Part shown: in pieces, positions 1 to 6,280 of the stretch
Layout of the letters: each line of letters begins with the position of its first letter
Numbering within the stretch: position 1 is the first letter of the stretch
DNA from: Burkholderia gladioli
Lineage (GTDB): Bacteria > Pseudomonadota > Gammaproteobacteria > Burkholderiales > Burkholderiaceae
Direction of reading: 5' to 3'
NCBI GenBank assembly: GCA_009914575.1
Contig: WNEB01000065.1
Coordinates: 1-7,587, forward strand
DNA: 7,587 nt
The notes under the pieces: generated by a model
What the model was told of the DNA's origin: nothing
The model's input: only the letters and a program-made list of their open reading frames with translations
Databases searched by the model: none
Position numbers and translations under genes: made by a program

Positions 1-218
1 ATGCAATTGCCCGTGACGGTCGTCGAGAATGGAAGCAAGACAGTGGCTACCACCGGCGATCGCTTGCCGAGAATGCGATGTATCGGTTCAAGACCCTCAC
101 CGGCAACTGTCTCTGGGCGCGTCACATCGACTCGCAGGCGACCGAGGTCTCCGTTCGCGTCCGCGTCATCAACCGTATGGCGGACCTCGCTCGTCCGCAA
201 TCCGTTCGTATCGCCTGA
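1..218 (+). CDS. IS5-family transposase, C-terminal 71 residues (5' end outside window)
   Basis: Read in frame 3 from position 3 to the TGA at 216-218, this encodes the last 71 residues of a DDE transposase. The segment YHRRSLAENAMYRFK fits the IS4/IS5 Y-(2)-R-(3)-E-(6)-K signature exactly, so it carries the catalytic glutamate. The following stretch through ARHIDSQATEVSVRV and ending in QSVRIA is, as far as I recognise, typical of the C-terminus of IS5 transposases in Burkholderia and Ralstonia. No start codon lies in the window because the gene begins upstream. The frame shows no damage in the visible part, so the element could be complete. The product would cut and join the IS ends. Confidence 0.88.
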   Translation, partial: AIARDGRREWKQDSGYHRRSLAENAMYRFKTLTGNCLWARHIDSQATEVSVRVRVINRMADLARPQSVRIA

Positions 219-254
219 AATTATGCCCGTCGATGCTATTGCATCCTCACACTC

Positions 255-272
255 GATTTATGCAACAACGCC
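255..272 (+). repeat. Right terminal inverted repeat of the IS5-family element
   Basis: The 18 bp GATTTATGCAACAACGCC form the outer end of the IS, 36 bp after the transposase stop. The identification rests on likeness to the IS903-type terminus and on the aminotransferase frame resuming immediately after it. The matching left repeat is outside the window. Confidence 0.8.
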
Positions 273-888
273 CATGTCGGGCATGGGCCGCACCGGCTAC
301 CTGTTCGCCTGCGAGGAAGACGGCGTCTCGCCCGACATCCTGACCATCGCCAAAGGGCTGGGCGCCGGCTATCAGCCGATCGGCGCGACGATCGTCAGCG
401 ATTGCATCTACGACGCGATCGTCGGCGGCACCGGCTTTTTTCAGCACGGCCACACCTATCTCGGCCATGCGATCGCCTGCGCGACCGCGCTCGAGGTGCA
501 GCGCGTGATCGCCGAGGAACGGCTGCTCGACAACGTGCTCGCGCGCGGCGAACAGTTGCGTGCGCAACTACGCGAGCGCTTTGCCGATCATGCGACCGTG
601 GGCGACGTGCGCGACCGCTGGCTGTTCGTCGGCGTCGAGTTCGTGGCCGACCGCGACAGCAAGGCGCCGTTCGATCCCGCGCTGAAGCTGCGCGCGGCGC
701 TCAAGCGCGAGGCGATGGCGCGCGGGCTGATGGTGTATCCGATGGGCGGCACGCTCGACGGGCGGCAAGGCGATCACGTGCTGCTCGCGCCGCCGTTCAT
801 AAGCACCGCCGCGCAGATCGAGACGATCGTCGAGCGGCTGGCCGATGCGCTCGATGCGGCGCTCGCGTCGAGCGGCGCGTTACGATGA
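273..888 (+). pseudogene. Class III aminotransferase, 3' remnant cut by the IS5 insertion
   Basis: The 204 remaining codons encode the C-terminal part of a PLP-dependent class III (omega) aminotransferase. It opens with MSGMGRTGYLFACEEDG, matching the family's D-E-V-x-x-G-x-G-R-T-G segment just after the PLP-binding aspartate. It continues with SPDILTIAKGLGAGYQP, where the Lys of AKG is the expected Schiff-base lysine, then the HGHTYLGH motif and the C-terminal small domain ending in the TGA at 886-888. Family members are usually about 420-460 residues, so roughly the first half, including the upstream cofactor-binding residues, lies beyond the IS outside the window. A long open frame running from position 1 into this gene is an accidental fusion with IS sequence. 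The substrate cannot be told. The gene downstream starts 40 bp later on the same strand, suggesting a former operon. No further indels are visible, so the insertion may be recent. Confidence 0.85.
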
Positions 889-928
889 GCGCGCCCGCTC
901 CCTGCCCACCTTCGATACCGGAACCGCC

Positions 929-1511
929 ATGACCCATCGCCTTCCCCCGTTCGACACCGCCCAGGCCACCGACGCGCAACGCGCGGTGCTCGACGAGATC
1001 CTCGCCGGCCCGCGCGGCAATCTGAACGGCCCGTTCCTCGGCTGGATCCACAGCCCCGAGCTGGCGCAGCACGCGCAGCGGCTCGGCGCGTTCTGCCGTT
1101 ACGAAACCGGCTTGTCGCTGCGGCTCGCCGAGCTGGCGATTTCTGGTGACGGCGGCGCGCTGGCGCTCGCAGGCCGAGTGGTATATCCATCTGCCGATCG
1201 CGTTGCAGGCCGGCTTGCCGGAAGCGGTGGCCGATGCGATCCAGCGCGGCGACGCGCCCGCGTTCGACGATGCCGACCCGACGACGCGCTGATCCACCGC
1301 TTCGCCACGGAGCTTTACGAAACGCAGCGCGTGTCCGATGCGACGTACGACGCGGCGGTGGCGCGTTTCGGCGCGGTGGTCGTCGTCAATCTGGTGGGTT
1401 TGCTCGGCTACTTACGCGCTGGTGGCGATGACGCTGAACGTGTTCGGAATGCGCGCGAACGGGCAGCAGACGCTGCCGTTCGCGGAGCCGCCGGACGGCG
1501 GCATGCGATAA
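929..1511 (+). pseudogene. Carboxymuconolactone decarboxylase (CMD/AhpD)-family protein, broken by three frameshifts
   Basis: Conceptual repair gives a protein of about 194 residues beginning MTHRLPPFDTAQATDAQRAV and ending FAEPPDGGMR. The stretches LNGPFLGWIHSPELAQHAQRL and RLAELAI...VTA...QAEWYIHLP are typical of the CMD family, with the family's E-L-A-I and E-W-x-x-H segments. The AhpD-type CxxC pair is not seen. Three indels break it. There is an extra T in the T-run at 1140-1142, after which frame 3 continues with VTAARWRSQAEWYIH. One base is missing near 1275-1280, where frame 2 resumes with ALIHRFATELYETQRVSDA. An extra T lies near 1412-1413, after which YALVAMTLNVFGMRANGQQ is read to the TAA at 1509-1511. 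The middle frame ends at the TGA at 1290-1292. Members include gamma-carboxymuconolactone decarboxylases and peroxidase-like proteins, and no substrate can be assigned. It probably formed an operon with the aminotransferase. Confidence 0.82.
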
Positions 1512-1542
1512 CGCAATACCCGTCGGGCGGTAAACGGATCGC

Positions 1543-1581
1543 GGCCCGTCGACGCCTTTTCAAGCGAGGCGCCGACGGGCC
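1543..1581. terminator. Long hairpin between convergent genes, possible bidirectional terminator
   Basis: Bases 1543-1557 pair with 1567-1581 to give a 15-position stem with a single A-C mismatch (1552/1572) and a 9-nt loop. It lies between the end of the CMD-family pseudogene (1511) and the stop of mlaA (1605), where a terminator serving both strands would be expected. No clear T-tract follows on either strand, so intrinsic termination is uncertain and the hairpin might instead protect transcript 3' ends. The rest of the 93-bp gap shows nothing else. Confidence 0.6.
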
Positions 1582-1604
1582 GCGTCGGGGCGTGGACGGC
1601 CCGA

Positions 1605-2546
1605 TCAGGGCGCGGCGGGTGCGCTCGCGGGCTGGGCCTGCGAAGCCGCCGCCGGCGTGGCCGCCGCGGCGCTGGCGCCCGAGGCCGCACCTGGATCGTC
1701 GTAGTTCGGCAGGCCGACCGGTTCGCCGCCCGCACCGGCGCTGGCGCCCGGATCCTCGTAATTCGGCAGCCCGCCCGGCAGCGTGCCGGTCGCGCCCGAC
1801 GTGCGCAGCAGCGAGCCGTGATACGTCTGCGATTCGCGCTGTTGCGTGTAGGCGTCGCGCACGAACGAATACTTGTCGAGCGCGGCCTGCTGCAGCAGAT
1901 CCGATGCGCCGAGCAGATCGGAGCGCGCGCTGATGAACTGCCCGATGTACATCGGGTTGCGCACGGCCGGCTCGATGTAGTTCAGCAGGTTGAAGCGCAC
2001 GTCCACCGTGCGGCCCACGCCGTCGCGGAACGAGCTGGGCCCGAACAGCGGCAGCACCAGATACGGGCCGGCCGGCACGCCCCAACGCGCGAGCGTCAGG
2101 CCGAAATCCTGATGGTGCTTCGGCAGCCCGGCCACCGTCGCCACGTCGAACAGCCCGCCCACGCCGAACACCGAGTTGATCACCACGCGCATCACGTCCT
2201 CGGTGGCATCGGTCACGCGCAATTGCAGCAGGTTGTTGGCCGCGTTGCCGAGGTCGCCGATGTTCGAGAAGAAGCTGCTGATCGCGGTGCGCAGCGGCGT
2301 GGGCGTGACCTTCTGATAGCCCCGCGCGATCGGCGCGGCGATATGCGTGTCGACCGTATCGTTGACGGAGAAGATGACGCGGTTCATCGGCTCGAGCGGG
2401 TCGCCCGGAGTGCGGTTGGGGCCGGTCGCGCACCCGCTCAGGAGTGCGCCGGCGGCCAGGCTTGCGGCGAGGATTCGCAGTTTATGGCTCTCTTGAAATT
2501 TGAGTGGGTTAAAAGGGCCGCCGGGGTACGAAAACCTACGTCGCAA
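1605..2546 (-). CDS. mlaA: MlaA/VacJ-family outer-membrane lipoprotein, native start displaced by a MITE
   Basis: MlaA lipoproteins sit in the outer membrane and in the Mla pathway pass mislocalised outer-leaflet phospholipid to periplasmic MlaC. Visible family features are a hydrophobic stretch with lipobox LLSGC, then DPLEPMNRVIFSVNDTVD, FFSNIGDLGNAANNLLQ, GVGGLFDVAT and WGVPAGPYLVLPLFGPSSFRD. The C-terminus is a low-complexity Ala/Pro tail with a duplicated unit (GLPNYEDPGAS, GLPNYDDPGAA). No ATG is available in frame. The ancestral start, ATG at 2759-2761, gave MNKLRILAASLAAG and a 294-residue protein, but a 264-bp element now separates it from the gene. I place the present start at TTG 2544-2546, inside the element, because GGGGAG lies 8 nt upstream. 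This gives 313 residues with the lipobox Cys at position 39. TTG at 2625-2627 (340 residues) and CTG at 2478-2480 are alternatives. The body is undamaged, but expression is uncertain. The gene was probably translated by coupling to hpnN. Burkholderia usually also carry a separate mla operon, so this is probably a paralogue. Confidence 0.8.
   Translation of the reverse strand: MRRRFSYPGGPFNPLKFQESHKLRILAASLAAGALLSGCATGPNRTPGDPLEPMNRVIFSVNDTVDTHIAAPIARGYQKVTPTPLRTAISSFFSNIGDLGNAANNLLQLRVTDATEDVMRVVINSVFGVGGLFDVATVAGLPKHHQDFGLTLARWGVPAGPYLVLPLFGPSSFRDGVGRTVDVRFNLLNYIEPAVRNPMYIGQFISARSDLLGASDLLQQAALDKYSFVRDAYTQQRESQTYHGSLLRTSGATGTLPGGLPNYEDPGASAGAGGEPVGLPNYDDPGAASGASAAAATPAAASQAQPASAPAAP
2478..2485. 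repeat. 8-bp target-site duplication, mlaA-side copy (CAGTTTAT)
   Basis: CAGTTTAT here is repeated perfectly and in the same orientation at 2750-2757, directly outside the two inverted-repeat ends of the element. On the minus strand it reads ATAAACTG and holds codons 3-4 of the ancestral mlaA (AAA CTG). Confidence 0.85.
2486..2509 (+). repeat. Terminal inverted repeat of the MITE, mlaA-proximal
   Basis: This is the 24-bp left end, starting GGCTCTCTTGAAATTTGAG. It matches the reverse complement of 2726-2749 except at positions 2, 13 and 16. Confidence 0.82.
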
Positions 2547-2560
2547 AACGGTATCTCCCC
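2544..2560 (-). promoter_or_regulatory. Candidate ribosome binding site and TTG start for mlaA, carried by the MITE
   Basis: On the minus strand GGGGAG (2555-2560) is followed by the 8-nt spacer ATACCGTT and then TTG (2544-2546), which is in frame with mlaA. The added residues read M-RRRFSYPGGPFNPLKFQES before joining the native HKLRIL segment, giving a long basic n-region ahead of the lipoprotein hydrophobic core. The Shine-Dalgarno match and spacing are good, but use of this start is inferred only. Confidence 0.5.
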
Positions 2561-2725
2561 ACCCTAGCCCCCGCCCCAAGGCGGGGAAGTCCTCGCCGCC
2601 GGACGGGCTCGGGGCCAGGCGGCGCAAGGCTTTGCCTAGCCCGAGCCCTCAAGCGTGCTCGTAGATTTCTCCGCATCAATGGTTCGCTGCGCCGGGCTTC
2701 GCCCGCCCTTGACCCGGAAAAATCC

Positions 2726-2749
2726 ACCCACTCGAAATTCAAGAGAGGC
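2726..2749 (-). repeat. Terminal inverted repeat of the MITE, hpnN-proximal
   Basis: Read on the minus strand it starts GCCTCTCTTGAATTTCGAG and pairs with 2486-2509 (21 of 24). It ends 5 bp from the hpnN stop codon. Confidence 0.82.
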
Positions 2750-2757
2750 CAGTTTAT
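2750..2757. repeat. 8-bp target-site duplication, hpnN-side copy (CAGTTTAT)
   Basis: This is a perfect copy of 2478-2485. It contains the hpnN stop codon (TAA, minus strand 2754-2756), which explains why the insertion left hpnN intact. Confidence 0.85.
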
Positions 2758-5384
2758 TCATTGATGTCGGGGGATTGGGGCGCGCGTGGCACGCGCGGTT
2801 TGCCCATCAGCACGGGTTGGAACACCACGGCGCCGATCAGCGTGCAGGACAGGGCGAGCGCGAGCAGTTTGCCCATGCTCGCCGTGCCCGGATGATGCGA
2901 TAACCACAGGCTGCCGAACGCGGTGGCCGTGGTGGCGGCGCTGAACAGCACCGCGTGCGTGAGGCTCGAATGCAGCAGGCCGGTTTGGCCCGCGCGCCAT
3001 GCCATCACGAAATACACCTTGAACGCCACGCCCACGCCGAGCATGAGCGGCAGCGCGATGATGTTGGCGAAGTTTAGCGGCATGCCGAACACCACGCACA
3101 GCTCGAGCGTGACGACGCCCGACACGAGCAGCGGAATCAGCGTGCGCAGCACGTCGCCGAAGCGGCACAGCGTGATCCACAGCAGGATCGTGATCGAAAC
3201 CAGCGACAGCGCGGCGGCCTGCAGGAACGCCTTGATGATGGTGTCGGCCGAATGCAGGATCGAGATCGGGCCGCCGATGGTGGCCGGCTCGGCGCGCTTC
3301 ACGGCCTGCGCGAAGTGGCGCAGCATCGTGTCGTCGCCGGGATCGACGCCGGGCGGCACCTTCGGCGAGATCTGCACGAGCGCGCGGTCGTCGTGCGCCA
3401 CCCAGTCGCGCACCATCTGCGGCGGCAGGTTCGCGCGCGTGATCTCGAACGGTTGCAGCAGCGAGGCGAGCTGGCCGCGCGCGAGCGTCAGCGTGTTCGA
3501 GAACGCCACTTCGGCGCGGTCGCGCGCGGTCGCATCGGCGGCGGCGAGCTTGGCGAGCGATTCGGACAGGTGCTTGGCCTCCGCCGCGCCCGCGCCGGGA
3601 TGATCCTCCGACGCGTATTCGAGCAGCGCCGAGGCGCGCTTGAGCGCGGCCACGCGTTGCGCGTCGGTGGCGGGCGGCGCGGCCTGCTGCGTCAGCGCGG
3701 GCAGCAGCGCGTCGGCGGCCGTCTTGATGGTGGCGAGCTTCTCGGGCTGGTCGGGCGGCAGGAACGAGCTCAGCGTGGTGGTGCGGCCCACTTCAGGCAG
3801 CTTCGCGAGGCGCGCGGCGGTCGCATCGGCGGCGGCCAGCGTGGGCGCGAGCATGTGCACGTCGTTGACGGCCGCCTCGGGCGAATCCTTCAGCGCGATC
3901 AGCGTGGCCATCGATTCGCTGTGCGGATCCTTCAGGTGCAGCGGATTGAAGTCGAAATGCAGGCGCTTGAGCAGCGGCAGCGCGCAGATCACCACCGCCA
4001 GCGTGCCGATCAGGATCGGCTTGCGGTGCCGGTCGAGATAGTCGTCTACCGGCCCGAGGCGCGGGAAGCCGGGCGCCTTGGCTTCGCCGGGCGGATGCAT
4101 CAGCTTGAGCAGCGCGGGCAGCAGCGTCATGGTGGTCAGGAACGCCACGAACATGCCGACCCCGGCGATCAGGCCCAGCTCCGACACGCCGCGATAGGCG
4201 GTGGGCAGGAACGAGAAGAAGCTGGCCGCCACGGCCGCGGTGGCCAGCGAGAGCGGCATGCCCATCGCGTGCGCCGCGCCGAGCAGCGCGTGATCGAGAT
4301 TCGGATCGCGGTGGCGCTCCTCGCGGTATTTCACGCCGTACTGGATCGCGAAATCCACGCCGAGCCCCACGAACAGCACCATGAACGCCACCGAGATCAT
4401 GTTCAGCGAGCCGACCATCGCGAGGCCGAGCGCGGCCGTCACGGCCAGGCCCACCACCAGCGTGATCAGCACCGCGCCGATCATCCGCTTCGAGCGCAGC
4501 GCGAGCCACAGGATGATCAGGACGACGATCAGCGTGCCGATGCCGTTGACGACCGCGCCGTCTTCCACCGACGCGAACTCCTCGTCGGCCAGCGGCTGTT
4601 CGCCGGTCAGGCGCACCACGGCGCCGAAGCGCTTGTCGAGGCCGAGCGAGGCGGCGGTGGCGCGGATCGTCTGGGAGGTTTGCTCGCCGGCCTTCAGCGC
4701 GCCGTAGTTGACCATCGGCTCGACCGTCACGAACGCGAACGCGGGCTGCCTGGCCGCATCGGTGTCGACCAGCGCGCGCCACGAGAACGCGGCGGGCTTG
4801 CCGGCCAGCACGTCGTCCACGGTGGCGGCGGCGCGGCCGAGCAGCGTCTTCATGCCGGGCAGCGTGACCTGGCCGGTCAGCAGCGGCTGGCCGAGCGTGG
4901 TAGACAGCGTGGTGGCCAGGCCGCGCACGCTCGGATCCTGCGCGAGCGTGTTGACCAGCGGGCGGGCGTCGGCGAGCTTCGAGGTGGTGCGTTTGACGTC
5001 GTCGGGCGTGAGGAACAGCAGCGCGTCGCGCTCGAACAGCGACCGACCGGCCGGCAGCGATACCTGGCCGATCTTGCCGGCCTGGGTGTCCTTGTCGAGC
5101 GCGGCGGCCAGCGCGTTGGCCGCGGCAGTGGCGAATTCGGGCGTGGGGGCCTCCACCACCGCGAGGATGGTCTGGCTGCGTTTCGGGAACGCGTCATCGA
5201 CGGCGTTGCCGAGTGCGGCCCATTGCGGCGCGTTGTCGATCAGCTTGCTGACGTCGGTGTTGATCTTGAAATGCTGGACGGTATAGACGCCGCTGAACGC
5301 GGCGATCACGAGCGACAGCGCGACGACCAGCAGCGGTCGCCGCACCGACCAGGCGACGAGTCGGACGAGTAGGGTTGTCAGCAT
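2754..5384 (-). CDS. hpnN: HpnN, hopanoid-transporting RND/MMPL-family inner-membrane protein
   Basis: HpnN moves hopanoids from the inner membrane towards the outer membrane. The 876-residue protein has the two-half RND/MMPL layout. TM1 is at about residues 8-38 and the first periplasmic loop at about 40-275. TM2-6 lie at about 280-428 and TM7 at about 455-473. The second loop spans about 475-715 and TM8-12 about 718-862. In TM4 the motif [19 protein letters not shown] carries the conserved membrane Asp344. The matching place in the second half reads [14 protein letters not shown], with Ala instead of Asp. I chose ATG 5382-5384 ([12 protein letters not shown]) over the in-frame TTG at 5421-5423. 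The ATG places TM1 at the N-terminus, a -10-like TATACT lies just upstream of the TTG, and I recall Asp344 numbering for the Burkholderia multivorans protein. The frame is intact throughout. The gene ends at TAA 2754-2756, where it formerly overlapped the mlaA start by 8 nt. Confidence 0.93.
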   Translation of the reverse strand: MLTTLLVRLVAWSVRRPLLVVALSLVIAAFSGVYTVQHFKINTDVSKLIDNAPQWAALGNAVDDAFPKRSQTILAVVEAPTPEFATAAANALAAALDKDTQAGKIGQVSLPAGRSLFERDALLFLTPDDVKRTTSKLADARPLVNTLAQDPSVRGLATTLSTTLGQPLLTGQVTLPGMKTLLGRAAATVDDVLAGKPAAFSWRALVDTDAARQPAFAFVTVEPMVNYGALKAGEQTSQTIRATAASLGLDKRFGAVVRLTGEQPLADEEFASVEDGAVVNGIGTLIVVLIILWLALRSKRMIGAVLITLVVGLAVTAALGLAMVGSLNMISVAFMVLFVGLGVDFAIQYGVKYREERHRDPNLDHALLGAAHAMGMPLSLATAAVAASFFSFLPTAYRGVSELGLIAGVGMFVAFLTTMTLLPALLKLMHPPGEAKAPGFPRLGPVDDYLDRHRKPILIGTLAVVICALPLLKRLHFDFNPLHLKDPHSESMATLIALKDSPEAAVNDVHMLAPTLAAADATAARLAKLPEVGRTTTLSSFLPPDQPEKLATIKTAADALLPALTQQAAPPATDAQRVAALKRASALLEYASEDHPGAGAAEAKHLSESLAKLAAADATARDRAEVAFSNTLTLARGQLASLLQPFEITRANLPPQMVRDWVAHDDRALVQISPKVPPGVDPGDDTMLRHFAQAVKRAEPATIGGPISILHSADTIIKAFLQAAALSLVSITILLWITLCRFGDVLRTLIPLLVSGVVTLELCVVFGMPLNFANIIALPLMLGVGVAFKVYFVMAWRAGQTGLLHSSLTHAVLFSAATTATAFGSLWLSHHPGTASMGKLLALALSCTLIGAVVFQPVLMGKPRVPRAPQSPDINE

Positions 5385-5424
5385 GGGGCGGCTGGCGGAA
5401 CGTCCTTCGGACAAAGTGATCAAG

Positions 5425-5430
5425 TATACC
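5425..5430 (-). promoter_or_regulatory. Candidate -10 box for hpnN-mlaA
   Basis: On the minus strand the sequence reads GGTATACTTG, with TATACT at 5425-5430. Transcription starting about 7 nt downstream would give a leader of roughly 35 nt to ATG 5384 and would exclude the TTG start. There is no well-spaced -35 box; a TTGCCG lies 21 nt upstream of the hexamer, too far. Confidence 0.35.
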
Positions 5431-5618
5431 GGCGCCGCGGTTTCGGGGGCGGCAACCCCACGGCGCGCTGCGGGCCGGCACGGCGGTCGAAAAAATGGTG
5501 TCCGACCCGCTGCGAGCCGGTGGCCGCCACAGCATGTCAGCAGGCGGTGACAAACGTAAGCGAAGCGTAACGGAGCCTGCGGCGGCGGGCGCGGCGGCGC
5601 TGCGCGATGCTCGGGCCG

Positions 5619-5624
5619 CTATAC
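5619..5624 (+). promoter_or_regulatory. Candidate -10 box for the MlaC/HpnM-like gene
   Basis: CTATACTGTTTCG contains TATACT at 5619-5624, about 60 bp before ATG 5683, in a stretch otherwise dominated by G and C. The -35 position (GCGCTG or GGCGCT) is poor, so an activator would probably be needed. The 259-bp region between the divergent genes otherwise contains two CGTAA copies 11 bp apart (5555-5559 and 5566-5570), a T-run near 5658-5664, and nothing coding that I can support. Confidence 0.4.
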
Positions 5625-5682
5625 TGTTTCGATCCGATGCTTATTGGCGCAGGCTTCTTTTTTTATAGAGCGCGAACACCGT

Positions 5683-6279
5683 ATGAAACGTCATCTGATT
5701 GCATTCGTCGCTGCGGCGGTCGTCTCCGTGTCGGCCTTCGCGCAAAGCGCCCCCGTGGACGTGGTTCGTAACGCCGTCGAAGGCACGGTCAACGCGATGA
5801 AGACCGATCCGGGCGCGCGCGGCGGCGACATGGGCAAAATCACGCAGGTCGTCGAGACGCGTTTCCTGCCCGTCACCAACTTCGAGCGCACCACGCGGAT
5901 CGCCGTCGGGGCCGACTGGAGCAAGGCCAGCCCGGCCCAGCAGCAGGAGCTTTACAAGCAATTTCGGCTCCTGATGACGCGCACCTACGCGGCCTCGCTG
6001 GCCCAGCTCGGCGGCCAGGACGCGAAATTCACTTTCAAGGCGGGCGGCGCGAACGGCAGCGATGCGCTGGTCCAGTCCACCGTGACGACGCCGGGCGACA
6101 CGCAGAACGTCGGCTACCGGCTCGGCAAGGAAGGCAACGACTGGAAGATCTACGACATCGACATGTCCGGCGCGTGGCTGATCCAGGTCTATCAAGGCCA
6201 GTTCAAGGCGCAGCTCGCCTCGGGCGGCATCGACGGCCTGATCGCGTTCCTCCAGAAGCACAACGCGCGCGTCAACTGA
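5683..6279 (+). CDS. MlaC/Ttg2D-family periplasmic lipid-binding protein, HpnM-like
   Basis: MlaC-type proteins carry phospholipids across the periplasm between MlaA complexes in the outer membrane and an inner-membrane partner. HpnM is the hopanoid-cluster member of this family. The 198-residue product starts with a classical signal peptide, MKRHLIAFVAAAVVSVSAFA, probably cut before QSAPVD. The mature part shows family features: VVETRFLPVTNFERTTRIAVGADWSKASPAQQQELYKQFRLLM split by short gaps in typical MlaC order, then TYAASLAQ, NVGYRLGKEGNDWKIYDIDMSGAWLIQVYQ and FLQKHN. The length is normal for MlaC. ATG 5683 is chosen because it begins the signal peptide directly; the upstream AGAG is a weak ribosome binding site. 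It is transcribed divergently from hpnN and next to an MlaA homologue, which argues for a shared lipid-transport role. The frame is intact. Whether it is HpnM proper or another MlaC paralogue needs phylogeny. Confidence 0.88.
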   Translation: MKRHLIAFVAAAVVSVSAFAQSAPVDVVRNAVEGTVNAMKTDPGARGGDMGKITQVVETRFLPVTNFERTTRIAVGADWSKASPAQQQELYKQFRLLMTRTYAASLAQLGGQDAKFTFKAGGANGSDALVQSTVTTPGDTQNVGYRLGKEGNDWKIYDIDMSGAWLIQVYQGQFKAQLASGGIDGLIAFLQKHNARVN

Positions 6280-6280
6280 C

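Larger units (their letters stand above)
1..272 (+). mobile_element. IS5-family (IS903-like) insertion sequence, right end only
   Basis: This is the 3' part of an insertion sequence that runs off the left edge of the window. It holds the transposase C-terminus, stopping at 216-218, and ends in GATTTATGCAACAACGCC (255-272). The reverse complement of that end, GGCGTTGTTGCATAAATC, closely matches the IS903-group terminal repeat as I remember it (GGCTTTGTTGAATAAATC). Directly after 272 the reading frame of a class III aminotransferase begins, so 272/273 is the insertion junction. IS903-group elements make 9-bp target duplications, which predicts that 273-281 is repeated at the unseen left end. 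The left end and family subgroup cannot be verified here. Confidence 0.88.
2486..2749. mobile_element. MITE-like non-autonomous element inserted at the hpnN-mlaA overlap
   Basis: The element is 264 bp. Its ends are 24-bp imperfect inverted repeats at 2486-2509 and 2726-2749 (21 of 24 positions match; shared core CTCTCTTGAA and GAGTGGGT), flanked by the 8-bp duplication CAGTTTAT. It holds no credible gene. The interior is rich in hairpins: CCCCGCC/GGCGGGG at 2569-2575/2580-2586, GGGCTCGGG/CCCGAGCCC at 2605-2613/2640-2648, and CGGGC/GCCCG at 2693-2697/2701-2705. Excising it with one duplicate restores a perfect overlapping hpnN-mlaA junction, which is strong internal proof of insertion. Eight-base duplications are made by IS6, IS66, IS1595 and some IS256 relatives. 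The end GGCTCTCTTGAA loosely resembles the IS6-family end GGCTCTGTTGCAAA, so an IS6-like parent is possible but unproven. I do not recognise it as a named element. Confidence 0.85.

Noticed and set aside
1..888. A single 295-codon protein from position 1 through the aminotransferase
   Set aside because: The first 272 bp are IS sequence whose true frame is frame 3 (transposase). The joined frame is accidental.
1138..1420. Programmed ribosomal frameshifting in the CMD-family gene
   Set aside because: Three shifts in a gene of under 600 bp, with no slippery heptamers or frameshift context, indicate damage or sequencing error.
1408..2433. Long Arg-rich minus-strand frame overlapping mlaA, and the plus-strand frame at 1818-2567
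   Set aside because: Both are shadows of mlaA with no family resemblance; the mlaA frame carries all the conserved motifs.
2536..2742. A 68-codon minus-strand open frame inside the MITE
   Set aside because: Low-complexity Arg/Ala/Pro sequence in a hairpin-rich element, with no signal of a real protein.
3252..5372. A 706-codon plus-strand open frame opposite hpnN
   Set aside because: It is rich in Arg, His, Gly and Gln with no recognisable domain, and mirrors the high-GC codon pattern of the certain hpnN gene on the other strand.
5650..5670. T-run (CTTCTTTTTTTATAG) as an intrinsic terminator
   Set aside because: No GC-rich stem directly precedes it and it lies in the leader of the MlaC-like gene.
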